Source of the DNA: Hypomesus transpacificus
Lineage: Eukaryota > Chordata > Actinopteri > Osmeriformes > Osmeridae
Length of the DNA: 64,000 bases
Direction: 5' to 3'
Assembly (NCBI RefSeq): GCF_021917145.1
Contig: NC_061066.1
Coordinates: forward strand, 9,584,685 to 9,648,684
Numbering within the stretch: position 1 is the stretch's first letter; each line of letters opens with the position of its first letter. The translations under genes and the position numbers were made by a program. The notes below the pieces were generated by a model, which had not been told where the DNA came from, searched no databases, and worked only from the letters and a program-made list of their open reading frames with translations. Positions 35,601 through 45,060 of the stretch are shown here, in pieces.

Positions 35601-36567
35601 GAGCGTGGTTCAGGACAGGTGTGTTGTGTCCAGGTGAGCGTGGTTCAGGACGGGTGTGTTGTATCCAGGTGAGCGTGGTTCAGGACAGGTGTGTTGTGTG
35701 CAGGTGAGCGTGGTTCAGGACAGGTGTGTTGTATCCAGGTGAGCGTGGTTCAGGACAGGTGTGTTGTGTGCAGGTGAGCGTGGTTCAGGACAGGTGTGTT
35801 GTATCCAGGTGAGCGTGGTTCAGGACACGTGTGTTGTGTCCAGGTGAGCGTGGTTCAGGACAGGTGTGTTGTGTGCAGGTGAGCGTGGTTCAGGACAGGT
35901 GTGTTGTATCCAGGTGAGCGTGGTTCAGGACAGGTGTGTTGTATCCAGGTGAGCGCGGTTCAGGACAGGTGTGTTGTATCCAGGTGAGCGCGGTTCAGGA
36001 CAGGTGTGTTGTGTGCAGGTGAGCCTGGAGAAGGAGTCGGACCTGGAGGACTTTGGCTTCAGCGTGTCTGACGGCCTCCTGGAGAAGGGTGTGTACGTCA
36101 GCAACCTCCGCCCTGGGGGCCCCGCAGAGCTGGGGGGGCTCAAGTCCTACGACAGGCTGCTACAGGTACACTCACACACACAGATATAACATACACACAG
36201 ACATTCCCCCCTAGACACCACACCCAAGGTAACTGTGCCTCTCCAGATCAACCACGTTCGGACCCGAGACTTCGACTGTTGCCTGGTGGTTCCACTCATT
36301 GCAGAGTCTGGCAACAAGCTGGAGCTGGTGATCAGCAGGGGCCTGGCTTCCGCTCAGCCAGTCTGCGAGCTCCACAACACCCCCGCAGACCTGAGCCACT
36401 CCCTCGCAGACCCCCTGCTGAGCTGGAGCGAGGCTGGGGGGGGAGGGAACCCGCTGGGGGGGACCCGACTGTCCACAGACTCACTGTCTGCTGGCCTGCA
36501 GCTTAACTCGAGGCTGGGGCCGGGGCTGGGGCTGGGGGAGGATAGAGACCCCAATAAGACCTTATAG
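32634..36567 (+). CDS. grip1: Glutamate receptor-interacting protein 1-like, last six exons (5' part missing in the gap)
   Basis: C-terminal third of a synaptic multi-PDZ scaffold that binds AMPA-receptor tails and KIF5. Exons: 32634 (cut by the gap)-32707, 32867-33023, 33803-33914, 35210-35443, 36019-36165, 36247-36567, with phases consistent. Signature residues: [69 protein letters not shown] and PTPVELHK. The last PDZ (PDZ7) has [33 protein letters not shown] and [34 protein letters not shown] and the ending NKTL point to GRIP1 rather than GRIP2. The Gly-rich tail between PDZ7 and the stop is poorly conserved. Confidence 0.9.
32705..32815. repeat. (GGGA)n tract in grip1 intron
   Basis: G/A-only tract of GGGA units with a 13-G run, directly after the donor at 32708. 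Confidence 0.9.
33040..33305. repeat. TG microsatellite with GTAGTACTG punctuations
   Basis: A 63-bp block (about 33043-33180) occurs as roughly two and a half copies, followed by a TG array interrupted by six GTAGTACTG units. A separate 10-bp unit GACCCCTGGT is repeated six times at 33388-33448. Confidence 0.9.
34225..34375. repeat. 30-bp minisatellite, about 4.5 copies, in a grip1 intron
   Basis: Unit CCACCCTCTCCCCCACCACC followed by CTGGCCTGTC. It is preceded by a polypyrimidine TCCTCTCC tract (34080-34175). Confidence 0.9.
35457..36018 (+). repeat. 35-bp array carrying the grip1 PDZ7 exon acceptor, 16 copies
   Basis: Each unit contains CCAGGTGAGC or GCAGGTGAGC. The last copy (AG at 36017-36018) is the true 3' splice site, and the exon itself starts GTGAGC. 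AGs lie at exact 35-bp steps from 35492. CAG/GTGAGC is also an excellent donor consensus, so each unit could be read as either type of splice site. Confidence 0.95.
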
Positions 36568-39121
36568 CAGAGTGAACGGCCTCAGAGTGAACGTCCTCAG
36601 AGTGGACCGCCTGGATCTCCTTGGTGCTACTGACTGTGGTCCCCCTGTGTGGATGTGTAGCTCTATAAAGCACAGACTCACTTCTGTCCTGGAGACATGG
36701 CCTATAGGGCACACACACCAGGAGTCTCCTTCTTCCTCCTGTTCCTCGTCCTCCTGTTCCGCCTCCTCCTGTTCCTCGTCCTCCTGTTCCTCCTGTTCCT
36801 CCTCCTCTCCTCCTCCTGTTCCTCCTCCTACTGTTCCTCCTCCTTCTCCTCCTCTCCTCCTCCTCTTCCGGGAGGAGAGCAGAACACCGTCACTCCTGGA
36901 CTAATGTGAGTCTGAAACAGTGACCAGTGCCATCATTATCTCTCCTACCCGTCTCCACTGGGCTGGTCTCTCCTACCTGTCTCCACTGGGCTGGTCTCTC
37001 CTCCTGGTCTCTCTCCTCCTGGTCTCTCCTACCTGTCTCCACTGGGCTGGTCTCTCTTCCTGGTCTCTCTCCTCCTGGTCTCTCCTACCAGTCTCCACTG
37101 GGCTGGTCTCTCCTCCTGGTCTCTCTCCTCCTGGTCTCTCCTACCTGTCTCCACTGGGCTGGTCTCTCCTCCTGGTCTCTCTCCTCCTGGTCTCTCCTAC
37201 CTGTCTGTGCTGGTATCTGGTCTAACCCTGACTACCACATCATGTGGACCCTGTTGGGTGTTTACATGTGCTGTTGGACTGGCTGGTCTGTGTGTGTGTG
37301 CGTGTGTGTCTGTGTGTGTCACACAGACACACACACTTTCCTGTTGATGTATTCAGTCTGTTCACTGTTCAGGCTTTACTAAAACACTAAGACCTTCAAC
37401 ACACACACACACACTCATATGTGTGTGTGAGTCAGAATACACTACCCCTAGTCAGCACAAACAGTCAGTCTGTCCCTCTCCTGACCCCCCCCCCCCCCCC
37501 ATGACCTCCTGACCTTTGACCCTTGACCCCTCCTCACGCCACAGACCTTCAGCTGGCTGCACACGTCAAGCATGATGTCATCTTTTGTGAATCCTGAGCC
37601 ATCCAATCCCGTCTCCCCCTTTCTTTGAGTAAATATGAATATGCTAATCTATGTGCTACTACTGGCGTTGTTACAAGTATGTTTTTGTACGTTTTATCGT
37701 TTTCTGAGGTCGCAGCCCTGAAGGCTTTACTAACCATGTGTAAAATAGAGAATGGTTGTTGTGGGTTTGAAACCCGGGCCATTATGATGAAATCTGTGTC
37801 ATTTCTCACCAACAAAGTCACAACAACGGATTTCCAGGATATTTCTTACAAAGTACAGCTGCTCTGCATCAAAATATCCATTAGGACAAAAAAAAGGCCT
37901 GTTTTAGTCAGGCTAGCGACGTTCCTCTCGTATCCCGTGGTGATGATTGATGTCCCGCCCTGTTGTCAGTGCTCACCCAATCACATTGTCTTCTCACTAT
38001 TTAAACTGGCTCGGCAACCAATCACAGGGCTCCTTAACGAAAGCCACAACCCCGTCCCACGGTCACGTTGCGAAGACTGTTGAAGCCATTCTGAGATTGG
38101 ACCCACACTCGGGTCCTGTACTGCATCTCTAATGCGTGTCTACTGTGTCTAATGTTTGAATGTGTCTCTCCTGTCAACAAGGTCCACACCTGTATCTTCA
38201 TTTTTACTCTTTTACTTTGTGTTGTTTCTATTCTGTTTTCTACTGTAGCTCTACTGTAGAGATACCACTGAGGTCTCTCCACTTCGCACAATTATACCCT
38301 CATTCCACAAACACTGGATTCTCCACTGATAGTTTGTGAGTTGGTCTTGATTTGATTGACTTGATGTCTACTGCTACATCTATTCCTCAGTAGAGTGTTA
38401 AGGGTTTCTGCAACAGGTCCTGTCCACTGCTATATGGGCCAGACTGTCGCTTCGCACCCTAACCTTTTAGCTGTTGTCGGTAGAAACACCAATAATGTGA
38501 TGTCTGGACTGTAGAACCGCCCCATCCCATCGGGGGCTGGGCCAATCATCTTTCAGTTTGTGTTCCTCTGGATGGTATTGGACTGAAGCACTGCCAATTG
38601 AAATAGTGGGTAACCATTCTCTATATATGATCTGTTTGAAAATCAGTTTCACTGTTAAAGTCCCAGAAAAGAAAAATGTATTTTTATTTCTAATGGACAG
38701 GTATTATGAACTATGTAAAGTATTTTTGTACAAATTTAATACTTTGGTAGCATGATATTTATCGTGTATGTATAACTTTGGGAATTCCTACAACTGTTAC
38801 CCTTTGTATGTAAGAAAAGACAAACAAAATAAAAATAAACACAGAGTGGGAAGTCCTAGTAGTGTTCTGACATAAACATAAAGACCTGCTGGTCTAATCC
38901 TAAAGCTAACCTGGGTTACTATCAACATTCATGACAATGAGCTCTCTACTGTTTCATAACTCAAATGTATAGAAACGTAGTCTACAACATTACAACATTC
39001 ACAATAACTGATGTTGTTGTTGTTGCAACAACTGTACAATGTGTTGTACTGTACAACATTCACGAAAATGTTAATGAATAGTAATGGTTAAAAGTAATGC
39101 AAACATGTATAGGACAATATA
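36568..39121. other. grip1 3' UTR and downstream region
   Basis: No coding exon is seen. A TCCTCCTGTTCC tract (36720-36870), a 30-65-bp CTGGTCTCTCCTCCTGGTCT minisatellite (36945-37205) and a TG run (37290-37330) are followed by ordinary AT-rich sequence ending with overlapping AATAAA signals near 38828. A 2.3-kb 3' UTR is therefore plausible. Confidence 0.5.
38828..38833 (+). terminator. Candidate poly(A) signal of grip1 (AATAAA, tandem)
   Basis: Two AATAAA-type hexamers in AAAATAAAAATAAAC, 2.26 kb after the grip1 stop. It is the first strong signal on the plus strand. Confidence 0.5.
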
Positions 39122-39370
39122 TGGAAGCACATCAGTCACATGGCATTGACAGGTGGGCACCACCTAATTTGTTGGTTTTGAATTCACCTCTTTAAAATGG
39201 AAAGCTGATCACAAAATTCTGATTTTGATCTATTTGAATTTCTGAAGCTTGGATTTATTTTTTTACAGTTCACATGTGAATTCAAACCAACAAATTCGGT
39301 GGTGTTTAAATTTCAATTAAAGTACTCAGCCTTTTAAAATTCTAAACATTACGTCACTGACTTGCTTCCA
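39122..39370. mobile_element. MITE with long terminal inverted repeats, TA target site (copy A, 249 bp)
   Basis: Begins TGGAAGCACATCAG and ends CTTGCTTCCA, flanked by TA on both sides. Inner arms GCACCACCTAATTTGTTGG and its complement CCAACAAATTCGGTGGTG continue the inverted repeat through GTTTTGAATTCACCT; together they span about 100 bp per arm. No ORF. The same family recurs at 57288-58140. A TA duplication suggests a Tc1/mariner-mobilised element; this is inferred. Confidence 0.75.
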
Positions 39371-39399
39371 TAACCCCTACACATGGCCTGCAGATCATG

Positions 39400-39638
39400 A
39401 ATATGACTGACGAACTGACGTATAGGCACATGTGACTGAATGCGGAAAAAGCGGAGCGAGCCCAAAACGACGGAGGGTCATACCCGCTGATCCGGAGTCA
39501 GCCCTCTGTTGCAGATGCCGCTTGAAGCCAAGACATTAGGAACCTATCGCAGACCAGTGACCACAATCTCGTATCATGCACGGTCTAGTGGCGCGAACTT
39601 CAGTACAACTCCTTTCACAAGGGCTCCCGCGTCTGCAG
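39400..39638 (+). other. Candidate non-coding first exon of the CYTH gene
   Basis: A moderately CpG-rich stretch ends in CGTCTGCAG then GTAAGACAC (donor at 39639). A short ATG frame at 39576 (MHGLVARTSVQLLSQGLPRLQ) is open to the donor but does not join in frame to the CYTH start with either likely acceptor (40447 or 40466), so it would be an upstream ORF rather than a targeting peptide. Confidence 0.35.
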
Positions 39639-39865
39639 GTAAGACACGTGCAGATTAAGTTAGCGGCTGCGAACGGACGCTCGGTACATTAGCTGTCAGA
39701 CCAGTCAGACGTTACCGTGCTTAGATTTACCTTCATGGGACTGTGTCTGTGAAGCGCGTTCTAATACGAAGGATGTTTTGGCCTGGTAACATGATTAGCT
39801 AGAGAGCTACAGCACACAATCAAGACCTGTCCATTCAAGAAAGATACTTTAGCGGTCAATTTAAA

Positions 39866-39900
39866 TAATTTAGCAGGTGCCTTTATCCAAAGCTACATTA
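39866..39900 (-). repeat. Fragment of a SINE/LINE 3' tail
   Basis: TTTAGCAGGTGCCTTTATCC then AAAGCTAC is the reverse of the common fish retroposon tail ending GGATAAAAGCGTCTGCTAAA. Confidence 0.5.
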
Positions 39901-40160
39901 AAATCAAGGATCAGAAGTGTTTAATTCTAACAGTGTATCGGTGGTCAGAGTCAAGGAACGGTCGGTATTTACCAGACACTGTAAAGTAACCACATCTCGG
40001 CTACCAGGGGCAACAGTAACATGAGTTACAGTAGGACTAGTACAGCGCAGCGATACAACCTCATATCGGTCAGCTGGAATGGAGCCACGCTAAATACAAA
40101 ATAATGAACCAAATCTCAGCCACCTCAATAAGTGGATGTACTGTAGAGACTGTGTGGGAT

Positions 40161-40347
40161 CAGTTGCGTAGCCAGAAAAATATTGGGTATGCATAGAAAA
40201 ATATGGATAGGCATCTGTAAAACATTTTTTTTACTTATTTACTTTGCGATGTGCATCCGGAGCATAATTTTTCAGCAATATTTTCGTTTTTGGGTAGGCC
40301 TTAGAACAAATTGGGTAGGCCTGTGCCTACCCGTGGCTACGCCCCTG
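40161..40347. mobile_element. Probable hAT-type MITE, 187 bp
   Basis: Left end CAGTTGCGTAGCCAG and right end GTGGCTACGCCCCTG are imperfect inverted repeats of the CAGGGGCGTAGCCAC type. Flanks GTGTGGGAT (left) and GTGTGGAT (right) look like an 8-bp target duplication with one G gained. The inside is AT-rich with repeated GGGTAGGC motifs and no ORF. Confidence 0.65.
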
Positions 40348-40358
40348 GTGTGGATGTG

Positions 40359-40398
<40 letters not shown>

Positions 40399-40467
40399 GG
40401 TGAGTGGCTGTAGAGTGTCACTGTCTGTCTGCACATACTCTGTACAGACGTCACATCTCGCCCCAGC

Positions 40468-40998
40468 ATGCCGTCTAACGTGGAGATCAAGGCCAGGGTG
40501 AATGACTACAGCCTATTTGCTGAGAGGGCCGGTCAGCTCAGCCAATCAGAGGGTGTGGTGATCCGTCAGCAAGACACCTTCTTCAACTGCAGCAATGGAC
40601 GGCTGAAACTGAGAAACCTGATGGTACACACACACCTCACACACACACACATCTCACACACATATACTTATTAACACCTGACACACACATTTACACAGGT
40701 GTCCACGGTGTGTGGTGTGTGTGTGTGCAGGATGGGAGTGGCCAGTTGATCTTCTATGAGAGACCAGACTGTGATGGTCCTAAACTGTCCCGTTATTCCA
40801 TCTCCCCCACCCAGGACCCTGAGGGGCTGAGGGTGAGACTGCTGCCTGTCTGGCTGTCTCTGTCTGACTGTCTGTCTGTCTGACTGTCTGTCTCTGTCTA
40901 ACTGTCTATCTCTGTCTGTCTGTCTGTCTCTCTGTCTCTGTCTGACTGTCTGACTCTGTCTAACTCTGTCTGACTCTGTCTGTCCGACTCTGTCCGAC

Positions 40999-41073
<75 letters not shown>

Positions 41074-42160
41074 GACTGTCTGACTGTCTGTCTTCCTGCC
41101 TATCTTGTCTGTCTGACTCTGTCTGCCTGTCAGTGTGTGTGTTTGTTTAAGTGTGTAGACAATGCTAGCAGATGCTCTAGGCTTCAAAGGAGGAATAGGG
41201 GTTTAACTGTGTGTGTGTGTGGGTTGTGTGTGTGTGTGTGTGTTTTTGTAGACGGTGCTAGCAGATGCTCTGGGTATCAAAGGAGAGGTGAGGAAGGAGA
41301 GAAGGCTGTTCCTGGTGGGCCAGACCAGAGTTCATCTAGACACAGTGGGAGGACTGGGACACTACATGGAGCTGGAGGTCTGTGTGTGTGTGTCTGTTCC
41401 AGCCTGTGTACCAGTGTGTGGTGTGTGTGTGTGTGGTGTGTCTGTTAGACTGTCTTCCAGCCTGTGTACCAGTGTGTGGTGTGTGTGTGTGTGTGTGTGG
41501 TGTGTCTGTTAGACTGTCTTCCAGCCTGTGTACCAGTGTGTGGTGTGTGTGTGTGTGGTATGTCTGTTAGACTGTCTTCCAGCCTGTGTACCAGTGTGTG
41601 GTGTGTGTGTGGTGTGTCTGTTAGACTGTCTTCCAGCCTGTGTACCAGTGTGTGGTGTGTGTGTGTGTGTGGTGTGTCTGTTAGACTGTCTTCCAGCCTG
41701 TGTACCAGTGTGTGGTGTGTGTGTGTGTGGTATGTCTGTTAGACTGTCTTCCAGCCTGTGTACCAGTGTGTGGTGTGTGTGTGGTATGTCTGTTAGACTG
41801 TCTTCCAGCCTGTGTACCAGTGTGTGGTGTGTGTGTGTGGTGTGTCTGTTAGACTGTCTTCCAGCCTGTGTACCAGTGTGTGGTGTGTGTGTGTGTGGTG
41901 TGTCTGTTAGACTGTCTTCCAGCCTGTGTACCAGTGTGTGGTGTGTGTGTGTGTGTGGTGTGTCTGTTAGACTGTCTTCCAGCCTGTGTACCAGTGTGTG
42001 GTGTGTGTGTGTGTGTGGTGTGCAGGTGGTGATGAGGGAGGACCAGAGCCCTGAGGAGGGGGAGAAGGTGGCGCGAGGCCTGATGGAGCAGCTTGCGGTG
42101 GGGCAGGACAGCCTGGTGACTGGAGCCTACATGGACCTGCTGCTGGAGGCAGCGGCCTAG
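40468..42160 (+). CDS. CYTH-domain protein (CyaB-like), complete, 4 coding exons, 172 aa
   Basis: Small protein of the CYTH superfamily (class IV adenylyl cyclase CyaB/thiamine triphosphatase fold), in which a beta-tunnel binds triphosphate and metal. Coding exons 40468-40623, 40731-40832, 41252-41377 and 42026-42160, all phase 0, give 519 nt. The N-terminal MPSNVEIKARV holds the xExK part of the ExExK signature with Asn in place of the first Glu. Further conserved blocks are LKLRNL, GQLIFYERPD, VRKERRLFLVGQTRVHLDTV and GLGHYMELEVV, and the C-terminal AYMDLLL. It resembles the CyaB-like branch, not ThTPA. Substrate and function in fish are unknown. The start ATG at 40468 lies one base after an AG, so the upstream leader is spliced. 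Confidence 0.8.
40850..41115. repeat. (GTCT)n microsatellite, CYTH gene intron 3
   Basis: Tetranucleotide GTCT/TCTG array of about 260 bp, purest at 40995-41080. Confidence 0.96.
41152..41203 (+). pseudogene. Decayed partial duplicate of CYTH exon 3 (41252) start
   Basis: TAGACAATGCTAGCAGATGC then TCTAGGCTTCAAAGGAGGA matches the real acceptor and exon start (TAGACGGTGCTAGCAGATGC, TCTGGGTATCAAAGGAGAG) at most positions, about 95 bp upstream. It keeps the AG and codes TMLADALGFKGGIGV, then stops; no donor follows. Confidence 0.8.
41385..42022 (+). repeat. About 54-63-bp array in the last CYTH intron, about 11 copies
   Basis: Unit contains TGTTAGACTGTCTTCCAGCC then TGTGTACCAGTGTGTG and a TG run of variable length. 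Each unit has a CTTCCAG acceptor-like site. Copies differ mainly in TG number. Confidence 0.95.
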
Positions 42161-42300
42161 CCTCTCACACACACACTATATGCACCACACACATACTACA
42201 CAAACATTACACACACACACACTTCTTTTGTACTATACTTTGTAATACCTAAAGTGTGTGTGATGACACACTGTAAGTTCTGTTTATAGTTCTGGTGATG
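42161..42300 (+). other. CYTH gene proximal 3' UTR
   Basis: Short leader between the stop codon and the poly(A)-signal array, mostly CA-rich. Confidence 0.7.
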
Positions 42301-42660
42301 GTTGAAGTGTTTCCTTAATAAACTGACCTTGGGTCTGGTAGTCTTGGTTGAAGTGTTTCCATAATAAACTCTTGCTGACCTTGGGTCTGGTAGCCTTGGT
42401 TGAAGTGTTTCCTTAATAAACTCTTGCTGACCTTGGGTCTGGTAGTCTTGGTTGAAGTGTTTCCTTAATAAACTCTTGCTGACCTTGGGTCTGGTAGTCT
42501 TGGTTGAAGTGTTTCCTTAATAAACTCTTGCTGACCTTGGGTCTGGTAGTCTTGGTTGAAGTGTTTCCTTAGTAAACTCTTGCTGACCTTGGGTCTGGTA
42601 GTCTTGGTTGAAGTGTTTCCTTAGTAAACTCTTGCTGACCTTGGGTCTGGTAGTCTTGGT
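42301..42660 (+). repeat. 52-bp array carrying the CYTH poly(A) signal, 7 copies
   Basis: Unit reads GGTTGAAGTGTTTCCTTAAT then AAACTCTTGCTGACC. Five copies carry AATAAA (first at 42317-42322) and the two most distal carry AGTAAA. The first unit is shorter. This gives the gene a ladder of potential cleavage sites about 52 bp apart. Confidence 0.95.
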
Positions 42661-42711
42661 ATTCCCTCCAAAAACGCCCAGAGGCGACGGAAGGCCAACG
42701 GACGCGTTGTC

Positions 42712-42890
42712 AAGGTAACGTCCTGGTTGGCAAGGTAACGTCCTGATTGGCAAGGTAACGTCCTGGTTGGCAAGGTAACGTCCTGATTGGCAAGGTAACA
42801 TCCTGGTTGGCAAGGTAACGTCCTGGTTGGCAAGGTAACATCCTGGTTGGCAAGGTAACATCCTGGTTGGCAAGGTAATGTCCTGGTTGT
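42712..42890. repeat. 20-bp minisatellite, 9 copies
   Basis: Unit TGGTTGGCAAGGTAACGTCC with G/A changes (AACATCC). Confidence 0.96.
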
Positions 42891-43098
42891 TTGTTTTGTG
42901 GTCTGGGGTTGTTGTTCTGGTGCTTAGCTGTCTGAGTTGAGCTTTGAAAAATGATCTGTCCAGCACATTCAGACGGTGTTATATAAGACCATACCAGTAC
43001 CACCATGATAAAGGCATCAAGCCTAGTTGTAATTATAAAGGGGTTCTAAACACATCTATACAATAGAAACCTACACCTATATCCATGATAGGGGAAGG

Positions 43099-43152
43099 TA
43101 CAGCTCAGCCTTTAACTCCAGAACCAGAGGTCACAAGTTCAAATCCCTCTGT
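43099..43152 (+). repeat. tRNA-like sequence (SINE head or pseudogene)
   Basis: TACAGCTCAGCCTTTAACTC, then CAGAACCAGAGGTCACAAG, then TTCAAATCCC: A-box-like and B-box-like blocks at tRNA spacing with CCA in the anticodon position. The arms do not pair well. Confidence 0.4.
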
Positions 43153-43177
43153 AAGGAAGCATGTTACATGATGTTGT

Positions 43178-43362
43178 AGGGAGTTAGGTGGCTGAGCGGT
43201 TAGGGAATCGGGGGAGTAATCAGAAGGTTCGATTCCCGGCCATGCAAAATTACTTTGTGTCCTTGGGCAAGGCACTTCACCCTACTTGCCTCGGGGAGAA
43301 TGTCCCTGTACTTACTGTAAGTCACTCTGGATAAGAGCGTCTGCTAAATGACTAAATATAAA
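43178..43362 (+). mobile_element. tRNA-derived SINE, about 185 bp
   Basis: Head GTTAGGTGGCTGAGCGGTTA with box B GGTTCGATTCC (43226-43236), a middle region (TTGGGCAAGGCACTTCACCC), and tail CTCTGGATAAGAGCGTCTGC then TAAATGACTAAAT. This layout is the common fish SINE type with a LINE-related tail. It appears full-length; no clear target-site duplication was made out. Confidence 0.85.
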
Positions 43363-43449
43363 TGATGACATCATTCCGAATGCAGGTTTTGTCCACCAGG
43401 GCGCAGCATCGACCCATCACGGTCAAAACACTTCACATCACCTAGCTTT

Positions 43450-43915
43450 GGTGTACACACCCACCCAGCCCTCCTCACCCCCCACTCACCCAGCCCTCCT
43501 CACCCCCACCCAGCCCTCCTCACCCCCCACCCACCCAGCCCTCCTCACCCCTACCCAGCCTTCCTCACCCCCCACCCAGCCCTCCTCACCCCCCACCCAC
43601 CCAGCCCTCCTCACCCCCACCCAGCCCTCCTCACCCCCCACCCAGCCCTCCTCACCCCCCACCCACCCAGCCCTCCTCACCACCACCCAGCCCTCCTCAC
43701 CCCCACCCAGCCCTCCTCACCCCCCACCCAGCCCTCCTCACCCCCCTCCCAGCCCTCCTCACCCCCCTCCCAGCCCTCCTCACCCCCCACCCAGCCCTCC
43801 TCACCCCCACCCACCCAGCCCTCCTCACCCCCCACCCAGCCTTCCTCACCCCCCACCCAGCCCTCCTCACCCCCACCCAGCCCTCCACACCCCCATCCAG
43901 CCCTCCACACACCTC
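43450..43915. repeat. 18-22-bp minisatellite (CACCCAGCCCTCCTCACCCC)
   Basis: About 24 copies, C-rich on the plus strand and G-rich on the minus; units alternate with and without an extra CCAC. Confidence 0.95.
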
Positions 43916-44089
43916 CTCCATGAGGAGTTTACATTCAATTATCGCTCCTGAATGTGAAAGCTAACTACTAATGAACGATGAGTCATTTTGTTTGGAAGGG
44001 AAAATAAGACATTGAATCATCCATGGAGCGATCACCAAAGCGAGCTCTCTATCTAAACACAGTGGATCGGCCTGTGTGTGTGTGTGGTG

Positions 44090-44535
44090 TGTATACATTG
44101 TAGTATGTATAGTGTAGTATGTATAGTGTAGTATGTATAGTGCAGTATGTATAGTGCAGTATGTATAGTGCAGTATGTATAGTGGAGTATGTATAGTGCA
44201 GTATGTATAGTGCAGTATGTATAGTGGAGTATGTATAGTGCAGTATGTATAGTGCAGTATGTATAGTGCAGTATGTATAGTGGAGTATGTGTAGTGCAGT
44301 ATGTATAGTGCAGTATGTATAGTGGAGTATGTATAGTGCAGTATGTATAGTGCAGTATGTATAGTGGAGTATGTATAGTGCAGTATGTATAGTGTAGTAT
44401 GTATAGTGTAGTATGTATAGTGCAGTATGTATAGTGTAGTATGTATAGTGTAGTATGTATAGTGTAGTATGTATAGTGTAGTATGTATAGTGCAGTATGT
44501 ATAGTGTAGTATGTATAGTGTAGTATGTATAGTGC
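44090..44535. repeat. 14-bp minisatellite (AGTATGTATAGTGC)
   Basis: About 31 copies; position 13 alternates between TA, CA and GA (GTGTAG, GTGCAG, GTGGAG). Confidence 0.96.
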
Positions 44536-44744
44536 ACAGCAGCATAAGCTAACTCTGGGGTGATTAGGGATCTACTAATAACCACGTTGGTGGTTTAGTG
44601 CCGTAAAGTCACATTACTGATGTTTCTGCCATCATGCCGCAGGAACTGTATCAGAACAGCTGATTGGAGATGCCTGTCTCTATAACGTCTCCATAGCAAC
44701 GGGCCACTCCCCCATCTCCCACGCTATGTAAGCCCTGTTTTTAC

Positions 44745-45060
44745 TCTTTTTCTCCCTCTCTCTCCCTCTCTATCGCTCCCTCTCTATATCTCCCTCTCTA
44801 TATCTCCCTCTCTATATCTCCCTCTCTATATCTCCCTCTCCTCACATCCTCTGTTTCTGTGCCAAGCATTTCCTTTTCCCATTTCTGGCAGATTCTCTGC
44901 CTCCCTCTCTTTCTCTCCATCTTTTCCTCTTTCTCTCTCTCTCCATCTTTTCCTCTCTCTCTCTCCCCCCCATCTCTCTCCCCCCATCTCTCTCCCCATC
45001 TCTCCCCTCCTCTCTCACTTCCTCTTCATCCATCTCTCCCTCCCTCCTTACTGCTACTGA
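44745..45060. repeat. Polypyrimidine tract with CTCTATATCTCC units
   Basis: TCTCCCTCTCTATATCTCCC is repeated about five times at 44770-44840, then continues as CT-rich sequence to about 45050. Confidence 0.85.

Noticed and set aside
43961-44585. ORFs with repeated YTIHTTLYI
   Set aside because: They result from the 14-bp AGTATGTATAGTGC satellite.
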